From an uncultured Porphyromonadaceae bacterium (GTDB taxonomy: Bacteria > Bacteroidota > Bacteroidia > Bacteroidales > Muribaculaceae), in NCBI GenBank assembly GCA_900545955.1, contig URAU01000001.1, positions 1 through 64,000 on the forward strand: 64,000 nucleotides of DNA, read 5' to 3'. Position 1 is the stretch's first letter. Every line of letters begins with the position of its first letter. The notes beneath the pieces are model-generated. The model did no database searches, was not told the DNA's origin, and saw only the letters and a program-made list of their open reading frames with translations. Below, one piece after another: positions 42,277 through 49,817 of the stretch. Made by a program: the position numbers and the translations under genes.

Positions 42277-42948
42277 CTATTTGCGCTTCCTCATGGCCTG
42301 CCAGCAGATGTAGGCCAGACAGAGAATCAGAAGCGCGAATCCTCCCAGTGTGAGATAGTGGTTGTATTTCTCGACATTCTCCCAGAGGGTGCTCAGCGGA
42401 ACGGTTTTACCGAGCCAATAGCCCAGAGCGGCCAGAATGGCGTTCCATACGCCTGCTCCGAGAGCGGTGAATGTCACAAATACTCCGAGATTCATCCTCG
42501 ACAGACCTGCGGGAATCGAGATAAGCTGACGCACGGCCGGAATAAGTCGGCCGATAAAGGTCGAGATGGCTCCATGGCGGTCGAAATAGCGTTCGGCGTT
42601 CTCAACCTTGGTTTGGTCGATCAGGCAGGCATGCCCCAGGCGGCTGTTGGCAAAAGCATATACTATGGGGCGCCCGAGCCAAACCGACAGCCCGTAGTTT
42701 ATCAGTGCACCGACTACGGCTCCGGCAGTTGCCACTACAACGATAGCGAATATATTCATGTCGCCGCGCGTTACGGCCAGATAGGCGGCCGGAGGAACCA
42801 CCACTTCCGACGGGAAGGGGAGAAATGAACTTTCGATTACCATAAACCAGAATACGAGCATGTAGCTCGCGTTCTCGATGAAGAATTCCAGAAGAAATTT
42901 GGCGCTGAAATAGTCGGATATTGCCAGCGTTATGAGGAGGTCGGTCAT
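42277..42948 (-). CDS. DedA family membrane protein
   Basis: This 223-residue polytopic protein has the DedA/VTT core: the re-entrant ESSFLPFPSEVVVPPAAYLA, GALINYGLSVWLGR and FIGRLIPAVRQLISIPAGLSRM. DedA proteins act in membrane lipid homeostasis, and some flip undecaprenyl phosphate or phosphatidylethanolamine; the substrate here is unknown. The gene has a probable -7 element about 77 nt upstream and precedes rpe. Confidence 0.93.
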   Translation of the reverse strand: MTDLLITLAISDYFSAKFLLEFFIENASYMLVFWFMVIESSFLPFPSEVVVPPAAYLAVTRGDMNIFAIVVVATAGAVVGALINYGLSVWLGRPIVYAFANSRLGHACLIDQTKVENAERYFDRHGAISTFIGRLIPAVRQLISIPAGLSRMNLGVFVTFTALGAGVWNAILAALGYWLGKTVPLSTLWENVEKYNHYLTLGGFALLILCLAYICWQAMRKRK

Positions 42949-43024
42949 AAGTAACTGCTCAAAAATTTGCTTAATTGTTCTGTGGTGTTGCGGCCGCTCC
43001 CTGACGGTGGCCGATATGGTGCGA

Positions 43025-43032
43025 CAAAGTTA
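43025..43032 (-). promoter_or_regulatory. -7 element (TAACTTTG) for dedA-rpe
   Basis: The minus strand reads TAACTTTG, 77 nt before the dedA start, between dedA and the UDG-like gene. Confidence 0.5.
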
Positions 43033-43105
43033 AGCAAATTTCGCGACAATGCCGTCTTCCTGCGATTTAATATATCGGCCGGCCATCATTGTATAAATTA
43101 TGGAA

Positions 43106-43705
43106 TCAGTTGGCCTCACGCGGCTTGAGCAGCCGGGCGTATACGGCGGCTTTCTGCTCGAGAGGAAGAGGGTAGGCTCGCGATGTCGACGGCATGCGCC
43201 AATGGCGCAGACGACGTTTTTCCGGTCCATATTCAAACTCGGTGTATTCTCCTACACCGGGAGCTGCGGTTCCGGTAAGCGTCGCTATCACTCCGGCGGC
43301 TTTCTCGCCGGTGGTTGCAATGTCGGTCAGTCCGGGCATTGCCCGGAGCAACGCGTCAAGATCTACCGGTTCCACTACTTCCAGAAATTTATCGGATGCG
43401 TTGCCGCGAAGCCGCCGGATTTTATGGCAGGAGTCATTCAGTGCGATTCCTTCCCGGTTGAGCAGCACTTTTATTTCGTTGAGGTCGAAATCTTTCGTGC
43501 CCTCGACATAGAGTGCCGAAGGATTGCCGTAGAATAGAAGACCCATTACTCTCCAGAAATCATTGGTACGGTTGGGATAGTAGAAATTCATGCTCCACCG
43601 GTGGGGCTGGGGTGGGAAAGTCCCCATTATGAGAATGCGTGCATCCTGCGGAATGTAAGGAGCCCACGGATGCTGCTCTATCGGCATGTGCTGTTGGTCT
43701 GACAT
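43106..43705 (-). CDS. Uracil-DNA glycosylase-like protein
   Basis: This 199-residue protein has the UDG-superfamily layout. An N-terminal phosphate/base-binding strand-loop (ILIMGTFPPQPHRW) is followed by NFYYPNRTNDFWRVMG. A C-terminal strand-loop with WRMPSTSRAYPLP takes the place of the usual His-Ser-containing motif. Such proteins remove uracil or mispaired bases. The motif sequence deviates from UDG families 1-5, so activity is inferred. ATG 43705 is chosen; a TTG three codons upstream is the alternative. Confidence 0.75.
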   Translation of the reverse strand: MSDQQHMPIEQHPWAPYIPQDARILIMGTFPPQPHRWSMNFYYPNRTNDFWRVMGLLFYGNPSALYVEGTKDFDLNEIKVLLNREGIALNDSCHKIRRLRGNASDKFLEVVEPVDLDALLRAMPGLTDIATTGEKAAGVIATLTGTAAPGVGEYTEFEYGPEKRRLRHWRMPSTSRAYPLPLEQKAAVYARLLKPREAN

Positions 43706-43952
43706 ATGTGGCAAAATGAAATTTATTTACAAATTTATATAAGTTTTTAAACTTTTCTTATTTGCGGGTGTCTTTATTTTATATAACGTTTGATTCGAGC
43801 GAACGTTTGTTTGATACTTGAAGCTGAATTCTGGATTGTAGTCGGGATTCCGGCTCACGTCACCACCAATTATTCAATGATTGGACCGTGACGTTATAAA
43901 ATCGTTTTGAAAAGTTACTTTTTATTTTAACGTTATTAAAAACATTGAGATT

Positions 43953-44651
43953 ATGAGAAAATATCTCGCGGAGTGTATCGGAACGATGTTTCTGGTGCTC
44001 CTTGCCTGCGGCAGTGCCGTATTGGCTGGTCCAAAAATCGGGGTACTCGGTATCGGCCTCTGTTTCGGTCTGGTTCTGCTGTGCCTGGTGTATTGCATCG
44101 GCAATATTTCCGGCTGCCATGTCAATCCGGCTGTTTCGTTTGCCATGTGGCTGAGCGGACGTATGAAGTTCGGCGAATTCTGTGGTTATGTGGTCTCGCA
44201 GCTGATAGGCGCAGCTATCGGTGCCGGCTTCCTTTTCTGGATGGTCGATATGGCTCCCGGATTTGAGTTCGGCGGAATCACGGGCGACTGCAATCTGGCC
44301 ACCAACGTTCTCCAGCCCGGAGCCAATGCCGGTATGGCTCTCGTAGTCGAGTGCCTGTTTACCTTCTTCTTTGTTCTTGTGGTTCTCGGAGCCACTGATT
44401 CCAAGAAAGGGTTCGGCAATTTCGCCGGTGTGGCAATCGGTCTTGCGCTCGGTCTTGTCAATATTGTAGGAATTCCCGTCGACAATTGCTCGGTCAATCC
44501 CGCACGCAGTTTCGGTCCGGCGCTATGGTGTCCTGAAGCCTGGCCTGATTTCTGGATTATGGTTGTAGGTCCGCTCGTAGGAGCTCTCATTGCGGCTCTC
44601 TGCTGGAAAGCAGTCAGCGGCTACCTGAACAACAACGCCATCGAAGGCTGA
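43953..44651 (+). CDS. aqpZ: Aquaporin Z-like MIP channel
   Basis: This 232-residue major intrinsic protein has six membrane helices and both half-helix motifs, NPA at 58-60 (CHVNPAVS) and about 188-190 (CSVNPARS). The second-half Arg in NPAR forms part of the selectivity filter. Aquaporin Z-type channels conduct water; glycerol facilitators usually carry an Asp in the second motif (NPARD), absent here. It stands alone with a bidirectional terminator after it. Confidence 0.95.
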   Translation: MRKYLAECIGTMFLVLLACGSAVLAGPKIGVLGIGLCFGLVLLCLVYCIGNISGCHVNPAVSFAMWLSGRMKFGEFCGYVVSQLIGAAIGAGFLFWMVDMAPGFEFGGITGDCNLATNVLQPGANAGMALVVECLFTFFFVLVVLGATDSKKGFGNFAGVAIGLALGLVNIVGIPVDNCSVNPARSFGPALWCPEAWPDFWIMVVGPLVGALIAALCWKAVSGYLNNNAIEG

Positions 44652-44672
44652 TTCCTCCAGATTTTATATGCG

Positions 44673-44702
44673 GAGCGCCTGAATCTTGGGATTCAGGCGC
44701 TC
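44673..44702. terminator. Bidirectional terminator between aqpZ and the S4 gene
   Basis: GAGCGCCTGAATC and GATTCAGGCGCTC form a perfect 13-bp stem with loop TTGG between two convergent genes. Confidence 0.85.
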
Positions 44703-44728
44703 TGTTGTTATGTAGGCGGCGCGGCCGC

Positions 44729-45202
44729 TTAGTCGTTGAAGTCGCTTTCGTCGAAGTCGAAATCGTTGTTGTCGGAATCATCGTCGAAGTCGTCGACGGA
44801 GGAGTCCATGTAGATCTGGTCGGTGAACGCCGCCAGGTCGCGGCCTTCGCGTTTGGTGGGACGGCCGAGACCTTTCCTGCGGTCGATGAAACCGCTTATG
44901 CGGATTACGTCGAGCAGGTCGTATTGTTCTTTCGGCGTTATGTTTTCCATATATTCAGGCACGAGCCGTGCGCCCAGCCGGTTTTCGGTCAGCGCCTTGA
45001 CGCGGAAGGAATAGGTCACGGGCGGTTTACGCACCAGTACCACGTCGCCCACTTTAATCATTCTCGATGGCTTGGCCACGACATCGCCTCCAGGGGTGCG
45101 AAGCATCACCCGCCCCTTTTTGCAGCTGTCGGTCGCCACGGTGCGCGTCTTGAAGATGCGCATCGCCCATATCCATTTGTCGATTCTTACTTCGGTTTTC
45201 AT
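44729..45202 (-). CDS. S4-domain RNA-binding protein (Hsp15-like)
   Basis: The 157-residue product from ATG 45202 starts with an S4 domain (RIDKWIWAMRIFKTRTVATDSCKKGRVML). A basic middle section follows, then a strongly acidic Asp/Asn-rich tail (about 130-157). Hsp15 recycles stalled 50S-nascent-chain complexes. The ATG overlaps the pth stop (ATGA), so the two are coupled; peptidyl-tRNA hydrolase works on the same kind of stalled product, which supports a ribosome-rescue theme. Confidence 0.9.
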   Translation of the reverse strand: MKTEVRIDKWIWAMRIFKTRTVATDSCKKGRVMLRTPGGDVVAKPSRMIKVGDVVLVRKPPVTYSFRVKALTENRLGARLVPEYMENITPKEQYDLLDVIRISGFIDRRKGLGRPTKREGRDLAAFTDQIYMDSSVDDFDDDSDNNDFDFDESDFND

Positions 45203-45762
45203 TTGTTGTTGAAATCGCACATCGCCGTCTGCAGCCCGGCCAGAACGAATGTTTTTATGGCGTCGACGGCAACCTCGGTGCGCTGCGGCAACCGCTGACG
45301 CTCGTCGAGCGTAAATTGCCCGAGCACATAGTCGATCTGGCATCCGCGTGGAAAATCGTTGCCGATACCGAATCTCAGCCGCGGATACGCATCGCTTCCG
45401 AGCATCGCGGCGATATTTTTCAGCCCGTTGTGGCCGGCGTCGCTTCCTTTCGGCTTGATACGGATTGCTCCGAATGGGAGGGCGATGTCGTCGACCAGCA
45501 CCAGCAGATTTTCAATGGGAATATTCTCCTTTGTCAGCCAGTAGCGCACGGCGTTACCGCTGAGGTTCATGTAGGTCGACGGTTTGAGCAGTACGACTTG
45601 CTTGTTTTTCAGTCGTCCGCGCCCCACGTCGCCATAGCGCTCGGTGGAAAAAGAAATATTGGATGCCTCGGCAAAGGCATCCAATATTCTGAATCCTATG
45701 TTATGGCGGGTACCCTGATATTCCTGTCCGATATTTCCGAGACCCACTATAAGATATTTCAT
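45199..45762 (-). CDS. pth: Peptidyl-tRNA hydrolase
   Basis: This 187-residue enzyme releases peptides from prematurely dissociated peptidyl-tRNA. Catalytic and binding residues are visible: Asn10 (GLGN), His20 (TRHNIGF), the Asn in PSTYMNLSG and the Asp in VLVDDIALPFG; GSDAGHNGLKNI is the loop that follows. It lies 59 nt behind rplY and overlaps the S4-domain gene, forming rplY-pth-S4. Confidence 0.96.
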   Translation of the reverse strand: MKYLIVGLGNIGQEYQGTRHNIGFRILDAFAEASNISFSTERYGDVGRGRLKNKQVVLLKPSTYMNLSGNAVRYWLTKENIPIENLLVLVDDIALPFGAIRIKPKGSDAGHNGLKNIAAMLGSDAYPRLRFGIGNDFPRGCQIDYVLGQFTLDERQRLPQRTEVAVDAIKTFVLAGLQTAMCDFNNK

Positions 45763-45821
45763 CCTATAAAACTGATTTCATTACGTAGGAGGTGAGTTGT
45801 GGGCTTGCTGCCCGCATCTCT

Positions 45822-46478
45822 TTATTTTCCGGCGGCGGCAGCTGCTGCGGCACCACGGGCGGCGCGGGTGAGCTGAACGGCGCAGACAACGGCTTCCTTG
45901 GGCGATACGAGTTCCAGACCTTCGAAGTGGAGTTCGCCAACCTGAAGGGTCTTGCCCAGGCCGAGGTGGTCTACGTTGATGACCAGACGCTCGGGAACGT
46001 CGGTGTAGAGAGCCTTGACTTTCAGTTTCTTCATCGAGAGGGTGAGCTTACCGCCGGCTTTAACGCCTTCGGCGTGGCCTTCGATCTTCACGGGTACGGA
46101 CATAACCACGGGCTTCTTGTCGGTGACTTCGAGAAGGTCGATGTGGAGGATATTGTCCTTTACAGGGTGGAACTGCACCTCGCGGAGCACGGCCATCTTC
46201 TTGCCGCCGTTGTAGGCGAGCTCAATAGCGAAGATGTCGGGGGTATAGATGAGTTTGCGTACGGCTTCGTTGGTTACGGTGAGGTCGGTAGTTACGACGC
46301 CGCGGCCGTTTTCGATTTCAACGATTTTTTCGCCGGGCTGAAGTGTGCCTTTGTAGGGGAGCTCGAAAGGCTCGCCGCCGTTGAGAACTACGGGAATTTT
46401 TCCTTCGCTGCGGAGGGTCTTTGCGGCTTTCTTGCCCAGTTCTACGCGGGGCTCGGCTGTAAGTTGGTAAGTTTTCAT
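45822..46478 (-). CDS. rplY: 50S ribosomal protein L25/general stress protein Ctc
   Basis: This 218-residue two-domain TL5/Ctc-type protein has an N-terminal L25 domain (about 1-90) that binds 5S rRNA, a C-terminal beta domain (about 95-190) and an Ala-rich tail. Recognisable stretches are VELGKKAAKTLRSEGKIPVV and REVQFHPVKDNILHIDLLEV. It starts the rplY-pth-S4 operon, all concerned with ribosome function. Confidence 0.94.
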   Translation of the reverse strand: MKTYQLTAEPRVELGKKAAKTLRSEGKIPVVLNGGEPFELPYKGTLQPGEKIVEIENGRGVVTTDLTVTNEAVRKLIYTPDIFAIELAYNGGKKMAVLREVQFHPVKDNILHIDLLEVTDKKPVVMSVPVKIEGHAEGVKAGGKLTLSMKKLKVKALYTDVPERLVINVDHLGLGKTLQVGELHFEGLELVSPKEAVVCAVQLTRAARGAAAAAAAGK

Positions 46479-46570
46479 GTTGCGGTTAAAAAACTGTGTT
46501 ACTCAAAATTAAACTTTTAATTTCCCATCACACTGGGTTTGCCTAAGGGCGTTTTTCCCCTAAGCGACCG

Positions 46571-46601
46571 CAAAGTTAACACTTTCCGCCCTAATTTCCA
46601 A
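46571..46601 (-). promoter_or_regulatory. Promoter of rplY-pth-S4 (-33 TTG, -7 TAACTTTG)
   Basis: On the minus strand TTG (46601-46599) lies exactly 20 nt from TAACTTTG (46578-46571), 93 nt upstream of the rplY ATG. Confidence 0.8.
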
Positions 46602-46742
46602 TTTTTTATTGTAGTATGCAAAAAAAGAACGGGGCCTTCACAGGTGCCGTTCTCTCCATTCATCACATTATGCTTACAATTAAGTGCTCTTGTGTGTATG
46701 GGTTGTTTTTTAATGTATATGGCGGCACCTGTGCCGTCGGGG

Positions 46743-47318
46743 TCAGTAGCGGCCTTCTACAATGGGCCAGTCGATGATGTCCCAGAGCGCGTTGAGCGCG
46801 TCGGCACGCCGGTTCTGATAGTCGAGGTAATAGGCATGTTCCCAGACGTCGAAGGTCAGAATAGGGGTGAGGCCTTTGGTAATGGGGTTGCCCGCGTTGC
46901 CCTCCTGCGTTATGAACAGTTTTCCGTCGTTGTCGCGGCTGAGCCATACCCAGCCCGAGCCAAACAGTTTGACGCCCGCGTCGACGAATTCCTTTTTGAA
47001 ATTATCGAACGATCCGAAATCGCGGTCGATGGCCTCGCGCAGTTCTCCTTCAGGTTCGCCGCCACCGTCGGGCGAGAACGAGAAGAAGTAGAATATATGG
47101 TTCCAGGCCTGAGAGGCGTTGTTGAAAAGCGGTCCTTTGGCGTCGTGGATTATCTCTTCGAGCGGCAGGTCGGCGAATTCGGTACCCTCGATAAGATTGT
47201 TGAGGTTGTCGATGTAGGCTTTCTCATGTTTTCCGTAATGGAAATCCACCGTGCGTCGGCTTATGGCCGGTTCCAGTGCGTCGGCGGCGTAAGGAAGTTG
47301 AGGCTGGCTGTATTTCAT
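46743..47318 (-). CDS. sodB: Iron/manganese superoxide dismutase
   Basis: This 191-residue enzyme converts superoxide to O2 and H2O2. The metal ligands are His27, His74, Asp157 and His161 (DVWEHAYY). The start ATG 47318 gives normal length; the frame is open 13 codons further. Length and motifs fit the Fe/Mn family, but metal preference cannot be decided safely. It is monocistronic. In an anaerobe it serves oxygen exposure in the host gut. Confidence 0.96.
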   Translation of the reverse strand: MKYSQPQLPYAADALEPAISRRTVDFHYGKHEKAYIDNLNNLIEGTEFADLPLEEIIHDAKGPLFNNASQAWNHIFYFFSFSPDGGGEPEGELREAIDRDFGSFDNFKKEFVDAGVKLFGSGWVWLSRDNDGKLFITQEGNAGNPITKGLTPILTFDVWEHAYYLDYQNRRADALNALWDIIDWPIVEGRY

Positions 47319-47659
47319 AGTTGTAGCTTTGAAGTTAATTCTATCTGCAAAACACACCGCAGGGATATGTGGTTTACTTAAGGAGTTATATTTAGCGTAT
47401 TTTAATGAGGATTTATCGACCGGCCTTACGGTAATCCCATGGGAGATAAACGGAATTTTAACATTGTTATGTCAATTTCACTTAATTCGGCAGGCCTTTG
47501 GCTAAATATGTTTAAGGTCGCCCCGAAAGCATATGAAGGTATTGAACTTTTGCGTTAATTTGAAGTCGAATTGGTCAACGATTCACAATAAAAATATTAA
47601 TTTCGGACGATGCTCCGCTACGTAGGCAGTGTTGTTCCGAAGTATATTCAAATCACGTT
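47319..47659. other. Noncoding gap between divergent sod and htrA
   Basis: This 341-nt A+T-rich stretch must contain the promoters of both flanking genes, but no consensus -33/-7 pair could be placed. An extracytoplasmic-stress sigma factor is a possibility for htrA. No gene or repeat is seen. Confidence 0.5.
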
Positions 47660-49213
47660 ATGAAACTATATTCCAAAATCATTCTCTCGGCCTGCGGTGC
47701 GTCTGTGGCAAGTGCCACTCTCACTGCCATGGCCATTAATTCCGTTCAGTCTCATACCGAGACTCCGGAGATTGCGACGGCGGCATCGACGGGTGCCTCA
47801 GGGGGGCTTTTCACAGTCAGCAATTCGCTTACTCCTCCCACGGATTTCACTCATGCCGCCGAAAGCACAATCAACGGCGTTGTGAGCATCAAGAATTACG
47901 CTTCGGCCCCATCGCGGCAGATGCAGGGGCAGAGCGACGACTTTTTCTCCGACCCGCTCTACGAGTTCTTTTTCGGTGCGCCGCGACGTCAGCAACCGCG
48001 TCAGCAGCGCCGCCAGGAAAAACCGCAGGAGCAGGCCCGCGGCCTCGGCTCGGGTGTCATAGTGGCGTCCGACGGATATATCGTCACCAACAACCATGTG
48101 ATTGAGGGTGCAGACCGCCTTGAGGTTACGCTCAACGACAACAGTATCTATAACGCCACTGTGGTGGGTTCCGACCCCGCCACCGATGTGGCACTTCTGA
48201 AAATCGACGCAAAGAATCTTCCGGTGATTCCTATCGGCGACAGCGACGCACTCCGTGTAGGTGAATGGGTATTGGCCGTGGGTAATCCCTTCGGTTTTAC
48301 ATCTACCGTCACCACCGGTATCGTCAGCGCCAAGGCACGCAGTGTTGGTCAGGCGGCCATGGGTCGCCCCATGGGTATCGAAAGCTATATCCAGACCGAT
48401 GCGGCTGTAAACCCGGGCAATTCCGGCGGTGCACTGGTCAACGTGAAGGGTGAGCTCGTGGGGATTAACACCGCCATCTATTCCCAGACGGGCAACTATG
48501 TAGGCTATTCGTTCGCCATTCCGTCGTCGATGGTCACCAAGGTGGTCAACGACATCCGGCAGTTCGGTGCCGTGCAGCGGGCTGTGATCGGAGTGGCATA
48601 TCAGGAACTTACTCCTCAGCTTGCCAAGGAGAAGAATATCACGGCTGTCAACGACGGTATCCTCGTCGGCGAGGTGCAGGACCGCTCGGCGGCTCTCGAG
48701 GCCGGTATCGAGGTGGGTGATGTTATCGTGGCCATCAACGACGCTCCCACGCATACTGCGGCACATTTGCAGGGCGAAATCAGCAAGTACCGCCCGGGCG
48801 ACAAGATCAAGGTGGAGATTGTGCGCGACAATAAGCGGAAATCGCTCGACGTGACGCTCCGCAACTCGCAGGGAGGTACAGCCCTTTCGAAGGCCGACGA
48901 TTTCTCGGCTCTCGGTTGCGCTTTCAAGGAGCTTTCTGCCGATACGCGCCGTCAGCTCGGCGTTGCCGGGGGCGTACAGGTGTCGGGGCTGACGTCCGAC
49001 GGCCTTTTCCGCCGCAGCGGCATTAAGGAAGGTTTTGTAATACTTGATATCAATGGCGTCCGCATCGCCTCGGCCGACGATGTAGAGAAGGTCTACAAGG
49101 AGATAATGGCTTCCGGAGCCTCCGACCGCGTGATGTTCATCTCCGGTATTTATCCTACCGGACGCAAGGTATATTATGCCGTCGACCTGAGCGGCAACGG
49201 CGCGGACGACTGA
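47660..49213 (+). CDS. HtrA/DegP-type periplasmic serine protease
   Basis: This 517-residue protein has an N-terminal hydrophobic export signal (about 1-27). The trypsin-like domain has triad His146 (TNNHVI), Asp176 (ATDVALL) and Ser255 (GNSGGA). Two PDZ domains follow (about 290-390 and 410-505). A Gln/Arg-rich stretch (108-126) lies in the LA loop region, as in DegP. It degrades or refolds damaged envelope proteins. It is monocistronic. Confidence 0.95.
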   Translation: MKLYSKIILSACGASVASATLTAMAINSVQSHTETPEIATAASTGASGGLFTVSNSLTPPTDFTHAAESTINGVVSIKNYASAPSRQMQGQSDDFFSDPLYEFFFGAPRRQQPRQQRRQEKPQEQARGLGSGVIVASDGYIVTNNHVIEGADRLEVTLNDNSIYNATVVGSDPATDVALLKIDAKNLPVIPIGDSDALRVGEWVLAVGNPFGFTSTVTTGIVSAKARSVGQAAMGRPMGIESYIQTDAAVNPGNSGGALVNVKGELVGINTAIYSQTGNYVGYSFAIPSSMVTKVVNDIRQFGAVQRAVIGVAYQELTPQLAKEKNITAVNDGILVGEVQDRSAALEAGIEVGDVIVAINDAPTHTAAHLQGEISKYRPGDKIKVEIVRDNKRKSLDVTLRNSQGGTALSKADDFSALGCAFKELSADTRRQLGVAGGVQVSGLTSDGLFRRSGIKEGFVILDINGVRIASADDVEKVYKEIMASGASDRVMFISGIYPTGRKVYYAVDLSGNGADD

Positions 49214-49817
49214 CGCGCCGACACTACAAAAAGAAACGAAGGGCGTGTCATAATAGCCCATCTGGGTCGTCGCCTGAGGGATTCGGGTTCGGTCATTGAC
49301 CTTAGTCAACTCCCTTCACCCTCACCCTCAGGCTCCTACCATCTGGGCCATTCTGACAGCGCCCTCGCCATCCGGATGAAACATAGGGCGATGTGTCAAA
49401 TTATTGAATTTTGACACATCGCCCTCGCTGTATAAAAAAGCCACATCAAAGGATGCGATGAAACTCCGAATGACAGGTTTTGAGCTCCCTCCGCGCTTTG
49501 TAATCCGCCTGGCCGGGGCTGTGAAGCCTCTCCGGCTGCGGCAATCGGAATCGCCGCCGGGGCCCGCCATCGCGCGTCGGGTTTGTCTCGGCATTTCATA
49601 AAAATTTGATGAGTTTCCCAATCAACTTTGATGCGGCAATATTTCAAAAGGTGTACCGGATTGGATTTTCTATGTTGGCCTCCGGTGTCGTGCAGGGGGC
49701 TCTCCCCGCTGCTTCCGTTTGCTTTTATAACGCAAATTTAAATCTTTTGGTTCTATTCTGCAAACGTTGGATGAGTTTATTTGTGCGTTTCAGCGGGAGC
49801 AGAAGCCACATCGGCCT
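49214..49817. other. Repeat-bearing intergenic region
   Basis: About 600 nt separate the convergent htrA and mutS2 genes. It holds an imperfect inverted repeat (cccatctgggtcgtcgcctg at 49258-49277 facing about 49329-49349), the second copy of the dispersed hairpin repeat (49353-49440), and a G+C-rich tract (about 49500-49570). Short frames across it look like by-products of the repeats, and no gene is called. Confidence 0.6.
49353..49440 (-). repeat. Dispersed terminator-like repeat, copy 2
   Basis: This copy matches 22277-22363 over about 87 nt with few differences. Its hairpin is perfect: AGGGCGATGTGTCAA (49385-49399) and TTGACACATCGCCCT (49411-49425) around an 11-nt loop. On the minus strand it lies about 380 nt beyond the mutS2 stop. 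Confidence 0.85.

Noticed and set aside
47798..49309. 503-codon frame antisense to htrA
   Set aside because: It shadows the protease gene, whose triad and PDZ domains are clear. The composition is His/Arg-rich without domain features.
49396..49647. 83-codon minus-strand frame between htrA and mutS2
   Set aside because: It runs straight through the dispersed repeat and a G+C-rich tract; it is probably a by-product of the repeats and not a gene.
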